A stretch of DNA of 64,000 nt from Hippophae tibetana (Eukaryota; Streptophyta; Magnoliopsida; Rosales; Elaeagnaceae), in the NCBI GenBank assembly GCA_037013495.1, contig CM072807.1:15441001-15505000 (forward strand), in the 5' to 3' direction. The notes under the pieces are model-generated. The model ran no database searches and had not been told where the DNA came from. It saw nothing but the letters and a program-made list of their open reading frames with translations. Every line of letters starts with the position of its first letter. Position 1 is the stretch's first letter. This document shows positions 27,001-39,803 of this stretch, one piece after another. Position numbers and translations under genes: made by a program.

Positions 27001-27435
27001 TTAAAAGGCTCTTGAAGGATGAGTTTGATATGAAAGAACTTGGCCAGATAAGGAGGGTTCTAGGCATGGAAATATGTAGAGATAAAAGTGCATATAAGTT
27101 GAAGATAACACAAACTCAATACATTGTGAAGCTTATGAAGAAGTTTGGTATGAATGCAGCTAATCCAGTATCAACCTTACTAGCCTCACATCTCAAAGTA
27201 TTAGTAGATTATGCATATGACAAGTGAAGATGAGGAATATATGAAGAAAGTTCCATACGCTAGTGCAGTGGGTTGTCTTACGTACCTTATGGTATGTACT
27301 AGGCCTAATATAACACATAGTGCTAGCTTGGTGAGTAGATACATGAGCATACCAAGTAAAAGGCATTAAGAGGTAGTCAAATGGGTTTTGAGGTACCTAA
27401 AAGGGACTACAAACACTAGTTTAATGTACGATGGA
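24020..27435 (+). pseudogene. Decayed Ty1/copia gag-pol, Tork/Tnt1-like
   Basis: A retrotransposon polyprotein broken by many stops and frameshifts. Order of recognisable parts: gag from the ATG at 24,020 (MGTLKLDIESFDGTRDFEIW, stops soon after); gag core at 24,270-24,530; zinc knuckle CFICHKQGHLKHNY near 24,721 with the last Cys replaced by Tyr; protease GILDYGCSYYMTSH near 24,893 with the D-S-G triad changed to D-Y-G; integrase with FIDDFSRKAWVY and TPQ-NGVEER near 25,410-25,660; RT from 26,487 with YIDDMLISSK near 26,952; and RNase H linker YASAVGCLTYLMVCTRPN near 27,250, ending LRYLKGTTNTSLMYDG. The rest of RNase H and the 3' LTR are missing because an LTR fragment abuts at 27,436. The domain order INT-RT confirms copia; the lineage call is tentative. 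Confidence 0.9.
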
Positions 27436-27800
27436 TGATGAGTGTTTAAAAAGTACTAAAATTTTCATGATTAAATAGATTTATATTTGTATGATTTTAT
27501 CATATTTGTATATAAATTTATCTTTTTATAATCATAGGTACTTTTATTGTTTTACAGGTATTTTCGTTCAAAAATAACTTAAAGAGTTGAAGAAAAATAT
27601 TGGAGGCAATACATCACAAATATGTTAAGAAAAAATGAGAAAAAAAAATAAAAAAAATAATGAAAAAATTGAACAAAATGGATCAAAACGATCAAAAATG
27701 CCGAGTCCCATGCACGTGAGCACACACCCATACCAAGTCCCGAGTGCACTAGCATGTGCCCAACATAAGCCGAACACACGCTCATGATAAAATCATACAA
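27436..27800 (+). mobile_element. 5' fragment of a gypsy LTR (TGATGAGTG family)
   Basis: It starts TGATGAGTGTTTAAAAAGTA and follows the first ~350 bases of the complete solo LTR at 46,117, including the CAATACATCACAAAT word and a GC-richer CGTGCGC-type block near 27,700. It joins abruptly to the copia RNase H sequence at its left edge. Similarity is lost near 27,800, so it is a 3'-truncated LTR. The insertion plus deletion probably removed the copia 3' end. Confidence 0.8.
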
Positions 27801-30800
27801 ATATTTTGGTTTAAATGTACAATTATATACACACCCTAATAATAATACTATTAAATGTTAATTAACCAAGAAATTAGAGTTACATATTTACAGTAATTAA
27901 ATAATATAATGATACCGTTTACATAACTCGTATGTTTTAATTAGTATTTATTTCATCAATTACACAAACTTAACATGCCACTTTTCATGTGAATGTATAA
28001 ATTTAGTTCCATTTTTTTTAAAGGCATGCTAGTTTAATATATCATCAGAAAAATCAAAGACTGTCTCCAAAAGAAAAATTAAAAACTGGTTAGGAAGTCA
28101 CAGTTCCTCACCGAAAAAACCAAGGTCGTCTTCTTTTTCTTTTCTTTTTTTCTTCCCAAAAACCCACTATCGTTTTCTATTATGTCACATATTTGACTCT
28201 TCTTGCTAATTAGTCGTGGTTTTGTTATATATATAATTTTATAAAAATAAGAAATGGAAAGAAATTATTGAAAAATTTATAATAATTTAAAAGAAATTAT
28301 ATTTATCGACTAGCTAGAATTTCTTATATAAGTACTCTTATAAAAGTGAAAAATATCTTCAAAATATCTAGTATATTATATTGTGGATACAATGGTTATA
28401 ACTCCATCTAAATGATTAAAAATTCATAATATATGATCTATAAAAAAATTCATGATAATATATCATAACAAATTAAATTAGTGCTATCAGGTTTAGGGTA
28501 AAAATATATTTTCAAAATAAAATACAGATTCTCATCTATATATTGACTTGGTATAAAAAGGCCGAACCGGTTAAAGTCAAAGAAACAAGTTATTTAAATA
28601 CGTGGTTGATTTTTCACTCCATTTATATTCTTCTTTTTTGTCTCCTTTTATTTTCATTGCATTTGATGTCACATAGTTATGTATGTATTTTATAAATTCG
28701 GTAAAGGTCTTATGAAAATGGAAGCAAACAATGACGACTTTTCCATGAGAGTAACAAGCTGGAATTTGGTCATCATGGTAGGCCAACCCGGTAATCTCCC
28801 TCCCTCTCCCTCGTTTCCAATATTGCTATGTATGTGTGTATTTGGTACTAATTGGATATGACGAAAAAATAAAAAAGTTTTATCCAAAATGATGGTATTG
28901 ATAACTATAAGTAAAATAAAATAAACTTTATTATTTTAATTAATAATTATATATCATATTAATATATGTTAAATTATTTTATCGTACATCGACTAGGAGT
29001 AATGCAGCAAAATTGTTTATAAACGTAGACAATAGATTTTATTGAATTGAGTTAAGCCTAGGTTTCTGAGTTATGCTCTTGATCAAGTATCCTTATCCTA
29101 CATTGTTTAAGAATAAAACATTAAAACTGTCTATAAACTTAGACAAATTCTTAACTCGACTAGATTTTATTGGATTTAATTATACATATATTTCTAACGT
29201 TTTGTAATTAACATCTTAACATTTTAAGAAGTAATTTATTTTGCTTTCATTATATAAAAGATAATTACTATACATAATTTTCAAAAGTTATTAATCTAAT
29301 TTTTAGTTACTAATTAATACATCCCGTAAATAAATTAATAACTAATTTGAATTCGGAAGTAAAAAATATGCAAATTACAAAAATATGATCTTCAATAAAA
29401 ATTGTGATCATATGTAAAAAAAAAAATCTTTTTGTTAAACAATTAAGTCTGAGATGATTTTTACCTAATGAAATTATAATTATATTGTTAAATTAAAAAT
29501 TAGAATATTATAAATGATTAACATAATTCAACCATAATTTTTTATTTAAAGAATTGGTACTCTAAAATTAGTTCCTTGTTTATTTCTTATTTATAACAAT
29601 AAATTGTATTACTAAAAAGTAGTATAAATGAAAGCCACCATCATCCTGACGAGGAATAAAGGGGATAGCGTGATGAGTTTGGTTACATAGTAGCAGGAGC
29701 TACATTGTTCTTATTTTGGGCAAATCATAAATTTTTAATAAATAATAATTTGTTTTAATCAAGTGTCACACTATTCTTTATCACCTAACAAAATTAGTTA
29801 CTTACTCATTTAATATTATTTTGAAGAACAAAATACATTTTTTATTTATTTAAATTAGGTGACGATGAGAGCATATATGATGACTTAAACAATAAATGAT
29901 TTCTCACCGTGTATACTAGCTCACATATTAATGGAAAATCAAAACATATCTTATAATTCTAGTACCCTCTAATTGAAAAACATAACATTAAACTAGACAT
30001 ATATGTGAATGTGCACATAGTATTTGAACTTCTAACCTTAAACAGAGAAAAATCTCTACAAATAAGTTGAAATTATAGAATAAAAGAAGAAAAATAAATA
30101 CTTCTAGAATTCAAAGAAATGTTTTAAAGTCATAGGAACGTCTAGGTGTTGATGATTTATCGGACATGAAAGTCAGTATCAACAACTAATATCTCAGATG
30201 CCCCCACTAATGAAACCAATGGAAGAAGATGTACTTCAAGGTTCTAAAATTCTAAAATGCTTTTGAAAAAACTGCCCTTTTTTTCTTGCCTTGTAGTCTG
30301 TAAATAATTATTTAAAATGAGTATTTAAGCTTATAATTATTTTAAAAAATATATTTTAATTTCATAATTAAGTTATCATTTTTATAAATACACATATAAT
30401 TTTTATAAATAACAAAATTACTTGTGGTTTAAGTAACGATTTAATGGAACAAATGTATCATTACTCCTATTTCATCCATGATTTATCATAGAATCACCTT
30501 CTTTCGTTTTAAGTTGAAAAAAAAATATTGAAAATATTCAGAGCATATTTACTCATCAGTAAAGAAAATTAAATTATCCATAATAATTGTTTACTTATAA
30601 AATAAATATTTAAAAAATTAAGGCTCACACAAATATTAGTAATCAAGATACCGATTTTCAAGTAACCTTTTTCCCCAAGGAAATTAAATTTCAGCATAAA
30701 ATACGAAGCTTACCTTCCCAAAATAACTCTATTTTTAATTATTATTATTACATTAACTTTTTAAAAACAGTTATTTTTATTAGATTTCAAAATAATATAA

Positions 30801-31640
30801 ATAAACACAATCAAAAGCAATTTAATTTTTATTATCCTTCTTTCTAATTCTCTCAATTTTAATCCATTATTTTTCTTATTCCTTTTAAATTTCATTATGA
30901 ATTAATAAAATAAGTACAAGAGATGTGCTTTTCTCATAAAAAAGAAAGCGTTGATCACTGTGGCTAGAACTTTTCTCTTCATTGAAGAGTTAGTTAGCAA
31001 CGCGGTTTCTACTATCAATGTGCTTTTCCAGTTAAAAAGTGTTTAATAAAGAATATCAAAATGGGGAATTTAATGGCTAGAAAAACATAGACAGGACAAT
31101 GATTCTGATTAACCTGAATCCATATTTTGTCATCAACTTCATAGATTTTTAGTGAAAATGCCTTCATATTTTAGTTTGAAATTTGTACAAAGGTGATCAA
31201 CTTAATTTGTACTCATCTTTATCAAACTTTTTCATCTTATTTACATATTTTCAAATCTGATATCTTTGTAACCTAATTATGTCTGATTTTCTCTGAATCT
31301 ATGTCTTTGAATTATGCGTTGATGAGATTTTAAGATTGGACCTGACAGTATATATAAAGACTTGATTGTTATCAACCTCACTCACAACTCTCAATTAGAA
31401 GTCAATGTCATAGCTTTGAGGAGAAAGATGGGAGAACATTTTCTTGCTTCACCCAATTCTTGATAAATGGATCAATATCTTTATTTTTATAACTTTTTCT
31501 TTAGTTTTTCTTGAATTTTCATGAACCATAGGAACTTGAAGAACATTGGTACTCTTAGAACCTTTTTTGTAGATCCAGAATGATAGATTAGAAATTTTCC
31601 TAAAGATTTTTTTTTAAAGAGTTAGAAGTTTATATCCTGC
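27801..31640. other. AT-rich intergenic DNA, no gene seen
   Basis: Short ORFs around 28.6-28.9 kb overlap on both strands and have no recognisable motif. The region 31,330-31,470 contains a TATATATAAAG TATA-like element followed by a less AT-rich leader-like stretch. It may be the promoter or leader of the decayed ORF that follows. Otherwise nothing could be supported. Confidence 0.55.
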
Positions 31641-32039
31641 TATTTCAGCTTTGATAAATCTGCTTCTTGGAATACAATGTTTGGTAATAAGACCCACAAA
31701 CACTACCATAAAAAGGGATCCAAGAAGAAGAATCAGAATACAAGAAAATTTGAAATGGGATTGAACACCTAAACGAAAATGACTCACACCATGAAAGGTA
31801 GGACATGATAAGACAAAATAGTAGAATCACCTGAAATTGGGACATCGACCAACCAAGAGAAGTAACCACACTACAATCGAGAAGGGACAAGACCAAACAA
31901 CCACCACCTACCCTTGTCGATGGTCAAGAGGTTTTGACGTGAACATGTTGATGCTGTTGACATTTCTAAATCTTTTTATGGTGAAGATATTGTTAAAGAT
32001 TTATCAAATTTTGAACCTGAATGTAAATATGAAGTTGAC

Positions 32040-33800
32040 TCTAAACTTGTGATGGATAAGCAGATAAGATGTTTGAGATTCTTGATGACATTGGAATCAT
32101 TCTTCTTGGGCATTATGTGATCCCTAGTAATCCCTTTTCGGGAAGCATCACCATTTTTATTGATCAAATTTTCGCTAGTATTAGGTTTTCATTCTCACCA
32201 TTGGTACTGGACTTCCTTTGTAGAGCAAGGACTCTCCTAGAATAGTTCCCCCTTAATTTCTTGAGAATTCTTCTATCGTACTACATCCTTTAGAAGGAAC
32301 ATAATAGGAAGTTTACCATGGCTGAATTTCGCTCTATATACTATATCCATTTTATGAGTGGCGGATGATTCAGCCTCAAGCCATATGACAACCATAGGTT
32401 TGTTGAAGACTTTTCCAAGTCCAACAAGGGTTGGCATCTTTCCTGGTTTATTGCAATAGGTGCTTGTCATGAACTTGGTGCTACACCCATAGACTTTATC
32501 CTAGTGGTGAGTTGTCTATGTGAACGCAACTTACACTTTCGAGGTCACTTTACTATTTTGTTTCCTTTTGCTAACTTATTATCTCTTTGGTGCAGTATGC
32601 TAGAAGATAGTCCAATTTGAAAAAAAGAGGTAGGAATTCATTTATTAGTTGTTTTCTCTACCTTGTAGAGAAAGAAGTTATGAGAGACTGCTCATTGGTA
32701 AGAGGAATGCATACTGGGGTGTGTAGCTCTTTCAACTATTCCAAATACTTTTGAAAATCCTCCTCTTAAAGGTGTCTCATTTTTTTATTTAGTTGATAAC
32801 TCCATGTGATTCTATTTTTTTTTGTTGTAGAGATGAACTTAGCATGCTTCTTCACATAAAGGCCTAGCTAATAATGCATTTCCATTCATAAGTTAGTTCC
32901 TAGAAAAAAAAGGGTCAAATGGGATGTGGATATGTCCTTGGGAGGAAAAAAGAATGCTAAGCTACCACTCATCAAATCCAGATGATCGTAGAGGCTAAGT
33001 TTCCAAATGAAGCCCAATTTCTCCTCTAGCTAAGGACTTTGCCATGGAGAATGAGGCTCCACATACAAGTCCTTTTTTACACCTTTTCTAATAATTTTCC
33101 TAAGTCCCTAGGAGCAAGGGTGGTTGAGGCACTAGATATAAAGTAGTGAGGTTGTTTGAGAAATGTAGGAAGATATAATCTACTATTTAGGAATTCATAT
33201 CTATGGCCCAGAGTTCTTCGGATCCCATGATAGAAATTTCCCATGTATCATTGTTGAGAGATATTGGGTTTTAGTTTCAATTAACCGGGCTTAAGAGGAT
33301 AGCTAGTGGGATGCCAATGCATTGAAAAAAGCAAAACAAGCCTATAAAGTTGCATAAAAACCTCTTGTGAATTTAGAGAAGGCTCATGTGAGTGCAATGG
33401 GAGCTCTTGAGAAATGTTATGGTCAATTTTAAGGAGAGCTATCCAAAAATGATGCTTAGAGGGAGGATCTGGGCACCGAGATACATGCACTAACTCAAAA
33501 TCTTGAAGTTACAACTGAGGAAGTAGTACCTTGATTCAGGTGACTTCAATTTTGACACTGGAATTACTTGTGTTCATAGCTTTAAGTAAATGAAGAAAAG
33601 ATTTAAGAAATTATATCCAGACTTAGTTCTTCCTCCACGTTACTTGTCGGATTACACCAGTGTTGCAATTGAGTATGGTGAGTATGATGACAACTTATAC
33701 ATTGAGATAGGTGAGACCTTATCTAGAGTAGTGGTTTAGATTTCCATTGATGTTGAGAATGACGCCCATCCCTAGTCACATACTAGGACATAGAGAGTAG
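32040..33800 (+). pseudogene. Decayed Transposase_28-like ('putative gypsy-type transposon') ORF
   Basis: A broken plus-strand reading with several frames and stops. Near 32,095-32,290 the translation gives GHYVIPSNPFSGSITIFIDQ, then IRFSFSPLVLDFLCRARTLL, then PLNFLRILLSYYIL. This is the pattern of the N-terminal domain of plant 'putative gypsy-type transposon' proteins: a hydrophobic block ending in a FxPLV-like helix and a W/FRILxxY. Near 32,380-32,460 RFVEDFSKSNKGWHLSWFI recalls their SNKGWK-RFFFV block. Near 33,310-33,520 a charged coiled coil (LEKAHVSAMGALEKCYGQF) follows, then KKRFKKLYPDLVLPPRYLSD near 33,590. Such extra ORFs are known, often antisense to pol, in Tat-lineage gypsy elements. 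Here it converges on the minus-strand gag-protease at 36.5 kb. Function of the family is unknown; this copy is dead. Confidence 0.5.
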
Positions 33801-35279
33801 TAGAGGCGATATCCATTATTGTTGTTCAATCAAAGGATGATAACAGGGACAACTACCATAGAAATTAGGAGTTAGGATGCATATGCTTAATATATTTTTG
33901 TTTTTTATTTCAGCAAGAGTGTTAGTTCTTGGCTTTACTTTGTGGCTTCAAAAGAATTTGAAATTTTCAATGATATCAATACTTTACTTTGGATATTTTT
34001 TTTGTATTCCACATTTTACTTTGCAATATTTGGCTTGCTTGTTGAATGTAGAAATTGTACATCCTTAGCACTTTCATTATACTCTTACGATACATTTAGC
34101 ACTTTAGCGACCTTAGTGCCACACTTGATTGATTTTTTGTAACCTTGGAAGATCACACTTTTTTTTAGACTTTGAAAAATCACTCTTGAAATTGGTGGTG
34201 CGAGGTATACACTTTTAGTTGATATAGGGTATGCAACTCTTGGTTGGTGTGGGGAACATAATTGTTGCATCAAGATAACACTTAGTCATTTTTTCATAAA
34301 CATTTTTGGAAGTTTCAAGATAGATCTAAAATGAATCAACCACAAATTTCCAGGATAAGGATGGCATCAACATCCAGCATGGGTCCAAGAGAATCCCATA
34401 TGGCACTTTGAGAGATAGAACACAACAAAGGTAGGATTGAGCACGGGTGATGTAGGATGGATCATGTACTAGATGGCTAGGCAATAGATTTATGGATGAG
34501 CATGATGCAACCTTTAATTAAATGGGTGATTGGGTGGCATAATCACTAGTTGACTCGATGATTGGGTAGCCCATTAGTAATTCTACTCTCGACGATTATA
34601 CTTCAACGTTTGAGCGGTTGATTGGGTTTATCGGTTATGACCTTGGCAAGAAATTTTCAATCATTTATGGATCTAGATTAGGATCCGACTAATGATAATC
34701 ACGTCTTGCCAACATTGTGATGTTTCCTTAACATGACTTACCCAAAAATTTAAATCTTAACATTTTTCTACCTATTCTAACTTTTTACTAAGTCTACTAT
34801 TTCTAAATCCATCTTTTTCTCTAAATCCAATTTCTCTAAATCTGATTTTTTTAACTCATCTTTTTCCCTAGACTTCCACTTTTTCCTTAACTACCAAAGT
34901 TCCTAGGAGTTTTTTCTGATCATCTCTAGTGGTATAGGATTTTTTTTTGAAAATGGGTGGTTTGGACTCCATCTTTTATGGACTATCATTTTTTCCTGAA
35001 TTTCCTAAATTCTTTAGAGGTTTTTCTGGTTCTCCTAAGTTCCTTAGGAAATTATTTGACAGTGGATGGTCTAGACTTAGGAATTATTTGAAAATGTGTG
35101 GTTTGGACTCCTAATCTCCCAACCCTTTGCTTGTCGAGATTCTTGAGTGTGGTAAGTAATGACCATTCACATTTTCCTTGGAATTTATGTAAAGGTTGTT
35201 GAGTTTTGGAAAGGAGTTTCGTGGGTGTGAAAAAGGTTGTGGCTCGTTTCGTTCACTAGCTTACCTTTTTCAACCCTTG
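33801..35279. other. Decayed retroelement sequence, unassigned
   Basis: Moderately AT-rich, with the composition of the neighbouring element and no recognisable protein. From 34,740 to 35,100 short pyrimidine-rich words (TTTTTCT, CTAAATC, TTTCCTTA) recur irregularly. It is probably the 3' non-coding part of the element carrying the preceding ORF. Confidence 0.45.
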
Positions 35280-36000
35280 TGTCTAGATCTTGGATTGTCA
35301 TTATTATGGATATGAGAGAGGTTATGTCCTGCCTCTCTTTATCACATAATACTAAGTCTATTTAAATAACGAGTTAGTGCCAATACCTTGATCCTAGATC
35401 ATAGTTGCTATTGGTATTGGAGAGGTGTTGAGCTCGCTTTTGTTTCCACACAATAAGTGAGTCATTGAAGTGATGGATTACAATATCTTGATCCTAGATC
35501 CCATTCTCCATGATCATTAGAGGGTTTTTTATCACATCTCCATTCTTGCATAAGAAGTGATCCATTGAGACAATGGTTTGATGGTAAGTAAGCCACTACC
35601 TTGATCCTAGATTACTGTCGTTATGGGTGTGGAATGGGCATTAAACCTTGTTTCCTTTTTCACACAAGAAGTAATCCATTTAGGTAATGATAGCTAGTCA
35701 TGATCCTATATCACAATCAGTGTGTGTATGAAATAAGTATTGAGTATTATTTTCTTTCCCTCATGATGTGATCCATTGGGACAATGTCTTTCATTCTCCT
35801 GCCACTAACTTGATCCTAGATTACTATCATTATAGGTATGGAATGGGTATTGAGCTTTGTTTCCTTTCCTACATAGGCATTAAAACATTGAGGTAATGGT
35901 TCCTACTGTTATGATTTTGGAATACTTTCACTATAAGTTTGGAATGAGCATTAGGTCCTATTTTCTTTCCAACATAAGAAGTATTCCATTAAGACATCGA
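35280..36000 (+). repeat. Tandem array, unit about 100-113 bp, ~6 copies
   Basis: Imperfect repeats are anchored by CTTGATCCTAGAT at 35,387, 35,487, 35,600, about 35,700 and 35,809, with a degenerate copy near 35,910. Each unit continues with a TATxGGTATGGAATGGGTATTGAG-like block and a CACAxxAAGTGATCCATTGAG block. Spacing varies (100, 113, 100, 110, about 101). The array lies just downstream of the decayed ORF at 32.0-33.8 kb. Variable tandem arrays of this kind are known in the 3' non-coding regions of large plant gypsy elements. Confidence 0.75.
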
Positions 36001-36550
36001 TCTTATAAAGCGAGTCTGGATTATGGACTACAATAATTGTGGGTGGAAAAGTGTAATCCCACTTCGGTGTCTTCATAGAACCTTTTCCATTAAGACATTG
36101 GCTAAGTCCTTAGAGGCAATGGTTGCTACATGGTTTTGTGAAAAGAATGGCCTTCCTGATCTAGTATAGGACAAGTCTGACTCCTAGCTTTATCTAGGTG
36201 TGACTACTAGATATAGGGAAGATTGTGATCTTTCCCAAGTCTTAGTAGTGAATAGTGGCAGTCTTGCCTTTGTACAAAGCTAAGGTTACTATGGATGAAT
36301 GGCTGATTCTTATTCTAATATTATAGCCTTTTTGGATTCCAAGGAGGTATTGAGTGCTTGAAGAGCTAAGTTACAGAATTTACATGAATGTCAAGTTGGC
36401 TAGATTAGTTATTTATTCTTAATATTTATATATTTTTTGTGTTTGGTGTTGGTGTTGGCGTTGACTCGATCGTGAAGGACGTCACCTAGCTCTTTATTGG
36501 AAAATAAAATACAAGTACAAAGAAATAAATAATATTTGGACTCAACATCT

Positions 36551-37800
36551 TCAAGTTGGACTCCAATAACATCTTCTTCCCTTAACGGATCCCCTATTAT
36601 AGCAATCTTGTGCTACTCTTTGCTCTCCTATGATGATCACAATTCCTATTTTTATTGGGAACTTTAGTGTCAGATGATAAGTTGATAATACTACCATGGT
36701 AGCATATAGAAATGGTTGTCCTAAGATGCCATTATAAGGTGAGGGGCAATCAACTATCAAGAAGTTGATCATAATGGTCCTAATGGCATGGCCCTCCCCA
36801 ATATTGATTGGAAGTTCCACACTTCCATCTAGGGTGAGAGGTTTTTTGTAGAAGCCATACAAAGGATTGTTGATAAGCTTGAAGGGATGTTGTAGCTTCA
36901 TCTACTTTTAAGCATCCTTGAACAATATTTCCACTAAGCTTCTAATATCTACCAACATTTGATAAATCTTCTTGTTGGTGATATGTAAGATTATGATAGA
37001 GCATCATAATAGGATGCACTAGTCGTGTTGTTTCATTCTTAGTGAAGACTAAGTCTTCCCCAACCATTTTGGGTTCTTTATCCTTGCCATGATTTTAAAA
37101 AATATGGATCAACTCTTGGTAAGCTGTCAATCCTCTAGCATGCACCTTCCTAATATGATTAGTATCCATACTAATTAGGCCTCCCAAGATAATGCAACCT
37201 TTATTTAAGGCTAAAGGCTTGTAATCCTCTACTTGGTTACAATGGACTACCAAAGATGTCTTAGACCTGGCTTCCACAAAGTCCTTCAGATAATCTTTTA
37301 GTATTCAGTGCTATATTTCTCTTTGGAGCTCCTAGCAATAATTTGTTTTATGGCCATAGTCTTGAAGAAACCTACAGTATAGATTATGGCTCCTATAGGA
37401 TGGGTTACCTTTTTTTGGGAATGTTTGAAGAGCCCTAAATCTTGGACATGCATTAGCACTTGCTCCTGGGTAACATTCAAAGGAACAAACTTTTGGAAGT
37501 TATTCTTGGGTTGTGATGTTCTAATTTTCTTTGGATTATCTTCTTTCTTGTCTTTACTTATAAATTTCTTTCCCAACAAGTTCTTGGGCTCTTCTTCGGT
37601 TTTCCTCTTTTGGAGGCAGTTCTTGATTCCTCTCTTATAATGACTAGCTATATCTTCAACATTGATTGCCACAGTTATGATCCTGGTCATATCTTTGTAA
37701 GACAACTCGAGGATCTTTTTTGCTAGTTTGGTCCACAGTAGTCCCATATGGATGTCGTAGTTTGCAGAGGAATATTTTGTACTACAACTTAAAGGTTATA
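36551..37800 (-). pseudogene. Ty3/gypsy gag C-terminus and protease (Tat/Ogre-like), broken
   Basis: Reading on the minus strand from high to low coordinates. The gag C-terminal half contains FVPLNVTQEQVLMHVQDLGL near 37,445-37,505, matching the 'F-PLN-xx-QxLM' block of Tat-like gag. The next part, in another frame, is a nucleocapsid-like motif YCRFLQDYGHKTNYC at 37,334-37,380, interrupted after the last Cys by TAG. Further on, KGCIILGGLISMDTNHIRK (near 37,170) corresponds to the INxIxGGP linker. The protease follows, with LVDIRSLVEILF near 36,940 in place of LVDGGSSAEILF, then DCPSPYNGILGQPFLY and VLSTYHLTLKFP at about 36,650-36,750, which are diagnostic. The active-site D-G-G/S is damaged. 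RT, RNase H and INT are missing downstream. The first part of the same gag lies at 45,055-46,111, beyond a nested insertion. Confidence 0.85.
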
Positions 37801-38249
37801 ATACCCAAGTGTAGGTTGTCTAAAGTTTCGACGTTTAAATGTTGATTCTAAAGGAATTGGAAAGAAAGATTTGAGATCAATTGAAAGATGAAATGTTGAT
37901 TATTTGGTTTATATATAGTAAACAAAGATTCAATAAACAAAATCACTAGAACACTCTGGATTCAATTTGAAAAACTTACAAGAGTTATACTTCATTCACT
38001 TTATAAATTAACTAAGACTCATTTAGGAAGTTATCTTAATCGGAAGTTCAATAATAAATATATTTTAAAAATAACACTTCATATTTAATTTATAGTATGT
38101 TATAAACTCAAGAACTTGATATGTTAAGATAGTTTAACCATTCAATAAACCATTCATAATGTTAACAATGAATCAAACTCTCAAATAAACCAAACCTATT
38201 TTTAATACATATTATTTAATTAACTAATTTCATTGAAGAATAAAAATAT

Positions 38250-38927
38250 GGAAAGAAGATCAATACTATAAATTCATCAAAGTTTCATTCTTAGCTCTAA
38301 CAAGACATGTTATAAATGAATGTAAAAATACTAAATGCTTAAGATGAGATGAAACTCTCAAATTTTAAATTAAGTCATCCTATTTTGTTGAACAAATGCC
38401 CTTCTTTCATAGGTAAAAAAAAAAAAAAAAAAACTAGTGTTAGTATGAATGTGAGTTGTCATGGTGGCGTATGATTCAAATATTCTTCTAAGTATCATCC
38501 ACTTTCTGCTTTTTTTCAAATCCGAATTTGAAACAATGACACACATAAAAGTTATAGACCATTGCATTATCTTACCAGCGCAACTTAAATCATATTAATT
38601 AAATAATTATATCCCAAGATACGATCACTTTACTAAATCATGTGCAAAAGGTGGAAAAAAACATGTTTTCCTTATAAGTTGTGTGAATAATCTCACGAAA
38701 CAAGTTGAACGCATCTTAAACCATTTAAAATCTGAAAAATATTCAATATAAGTCTCTCATATAACACATAAATCATATTACATTAATATTTATCAATATA
38801 AATATGTTTAATTAAAATAATGTAATGAAATTTCCTAATTAATGCATAAAATGGATTTATTGATAAAATAATATGTATAACTGTATATGAAAATATATGT
38901 AGGAAATGTAATCTTAGACATTTATCA
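38250..38927 (-). repeat. LTR-like repeat family X, copy 1
   Basis: On the minus strand it starts TGATAAATGTCTAAG at 38,927. It matches 40,030-40,665 over about 640 bp. Shared words include CAAGTTGAA-GCATCTT, CATTGCATTATCTT and GAAACAATGACACACAT-like sequence. It contains an 18-19 base A homopolymer at about 38,414-38,432. Shared terminal TGATAAA at both copies supports a true element end. Confidence 0.7.
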
Positions 38928-39803
38928 CATATTTATATAAAAATGTTTAGTTAAGTTATTTTTATAAGCATAGTAATATAACTAATATTCCATAATAATA
39001 TTCAACTAGACATGTTTAGATTTAATGAATGGTCAATATATTAAAAGTAACCTTTAGAATATTACATAAAATTAATTCTGAAAGTAATAGAATATATTTA
39101 AAATTTATACATCAAGCATATCCTTCAAAGTATAAATTTTCAATACTTGTTTGTATCTAAAAAACCTCCAAACAAATCTATCTATACTGCTTATTGAATC
39201 AAAAAACTACTACATTAAATTAAGAAAACTATAAACCTAAAAACTATAACAATTCAAAGAAAATTGTTAGAAACTCCAGAACTGTTATCTGAAGATGGTG
39301 TAAATATTAGTAAGGGAGGGGAGTTTATATAGGTAGAAAAACGCTACAAAATGAGAGAAAAGTAGATCGTGAGGTAGCACACCGTAGCACACATTTTTCA
39401 CCTTCGTGGTTTGTGTCAATCTAGTATGCATTCAATTACGATCCGAGACACTCACACCATGGCACACATTATTCACAATTGTGGACTACATTGTTCTGTT
39501 TGTCGCTAATTTTCTTTGTATTTTACTTCCTTACATCTTGATTGATACATATATAAGGCTTAAATATGTTTGTTCTTTAATTCTGCTAAGTTACAATTGA
39601 GTGTTTTTAGGTATGATTCTTCATGTGTTGACCTTTTTAATCAACTTGAAGCTATAAATACCTAGAAATTAATAAAACATACTAGTGATTTCAAAAACAT
39701 AGATTTGGTGAAATAATGATAAGATTATGCAAATATAAATCTATTTTTAAAATTTAAAGTTCAAATAAATATTGTAATATTTAGTGCTTTTAAGCACTCA
39801 TCA
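38928..39803 (-). mobile_element. LTR, minus orientation (TGATGAGTGC start at 39,803)
   Basis: Read on the minus strand from 39,803 it starts TGATGAGTGCTTAAAAGCAC, like the solo LTR at 46,117. It has a TATA box (CTATATAAACTCC on the minus strand, near 39,320-39,335). It then has a TTTGATTCAATAAG block followed by GTTTGGAGGTTTT near 39,160-39,220, paralleling the same words in the solo LTR at 46,825-46,870. It is therefore a diverged member with the same architecture. Its 3' part is lost or interrupted at about 38,927, where a different repeat starts. Confidence 0.65.

Noticed and set aside
28577..28887. Overlapping small ORFs on both strands as a gene
   Set aside because: No domain, no codon signal, no splice structure; translations look random.
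37386..37640. Plus-strand 84-codon ORF
   Set aside because: It is antisense to the minus-strand gag, whose translation shows the conserved FVPLN...QVLM block.
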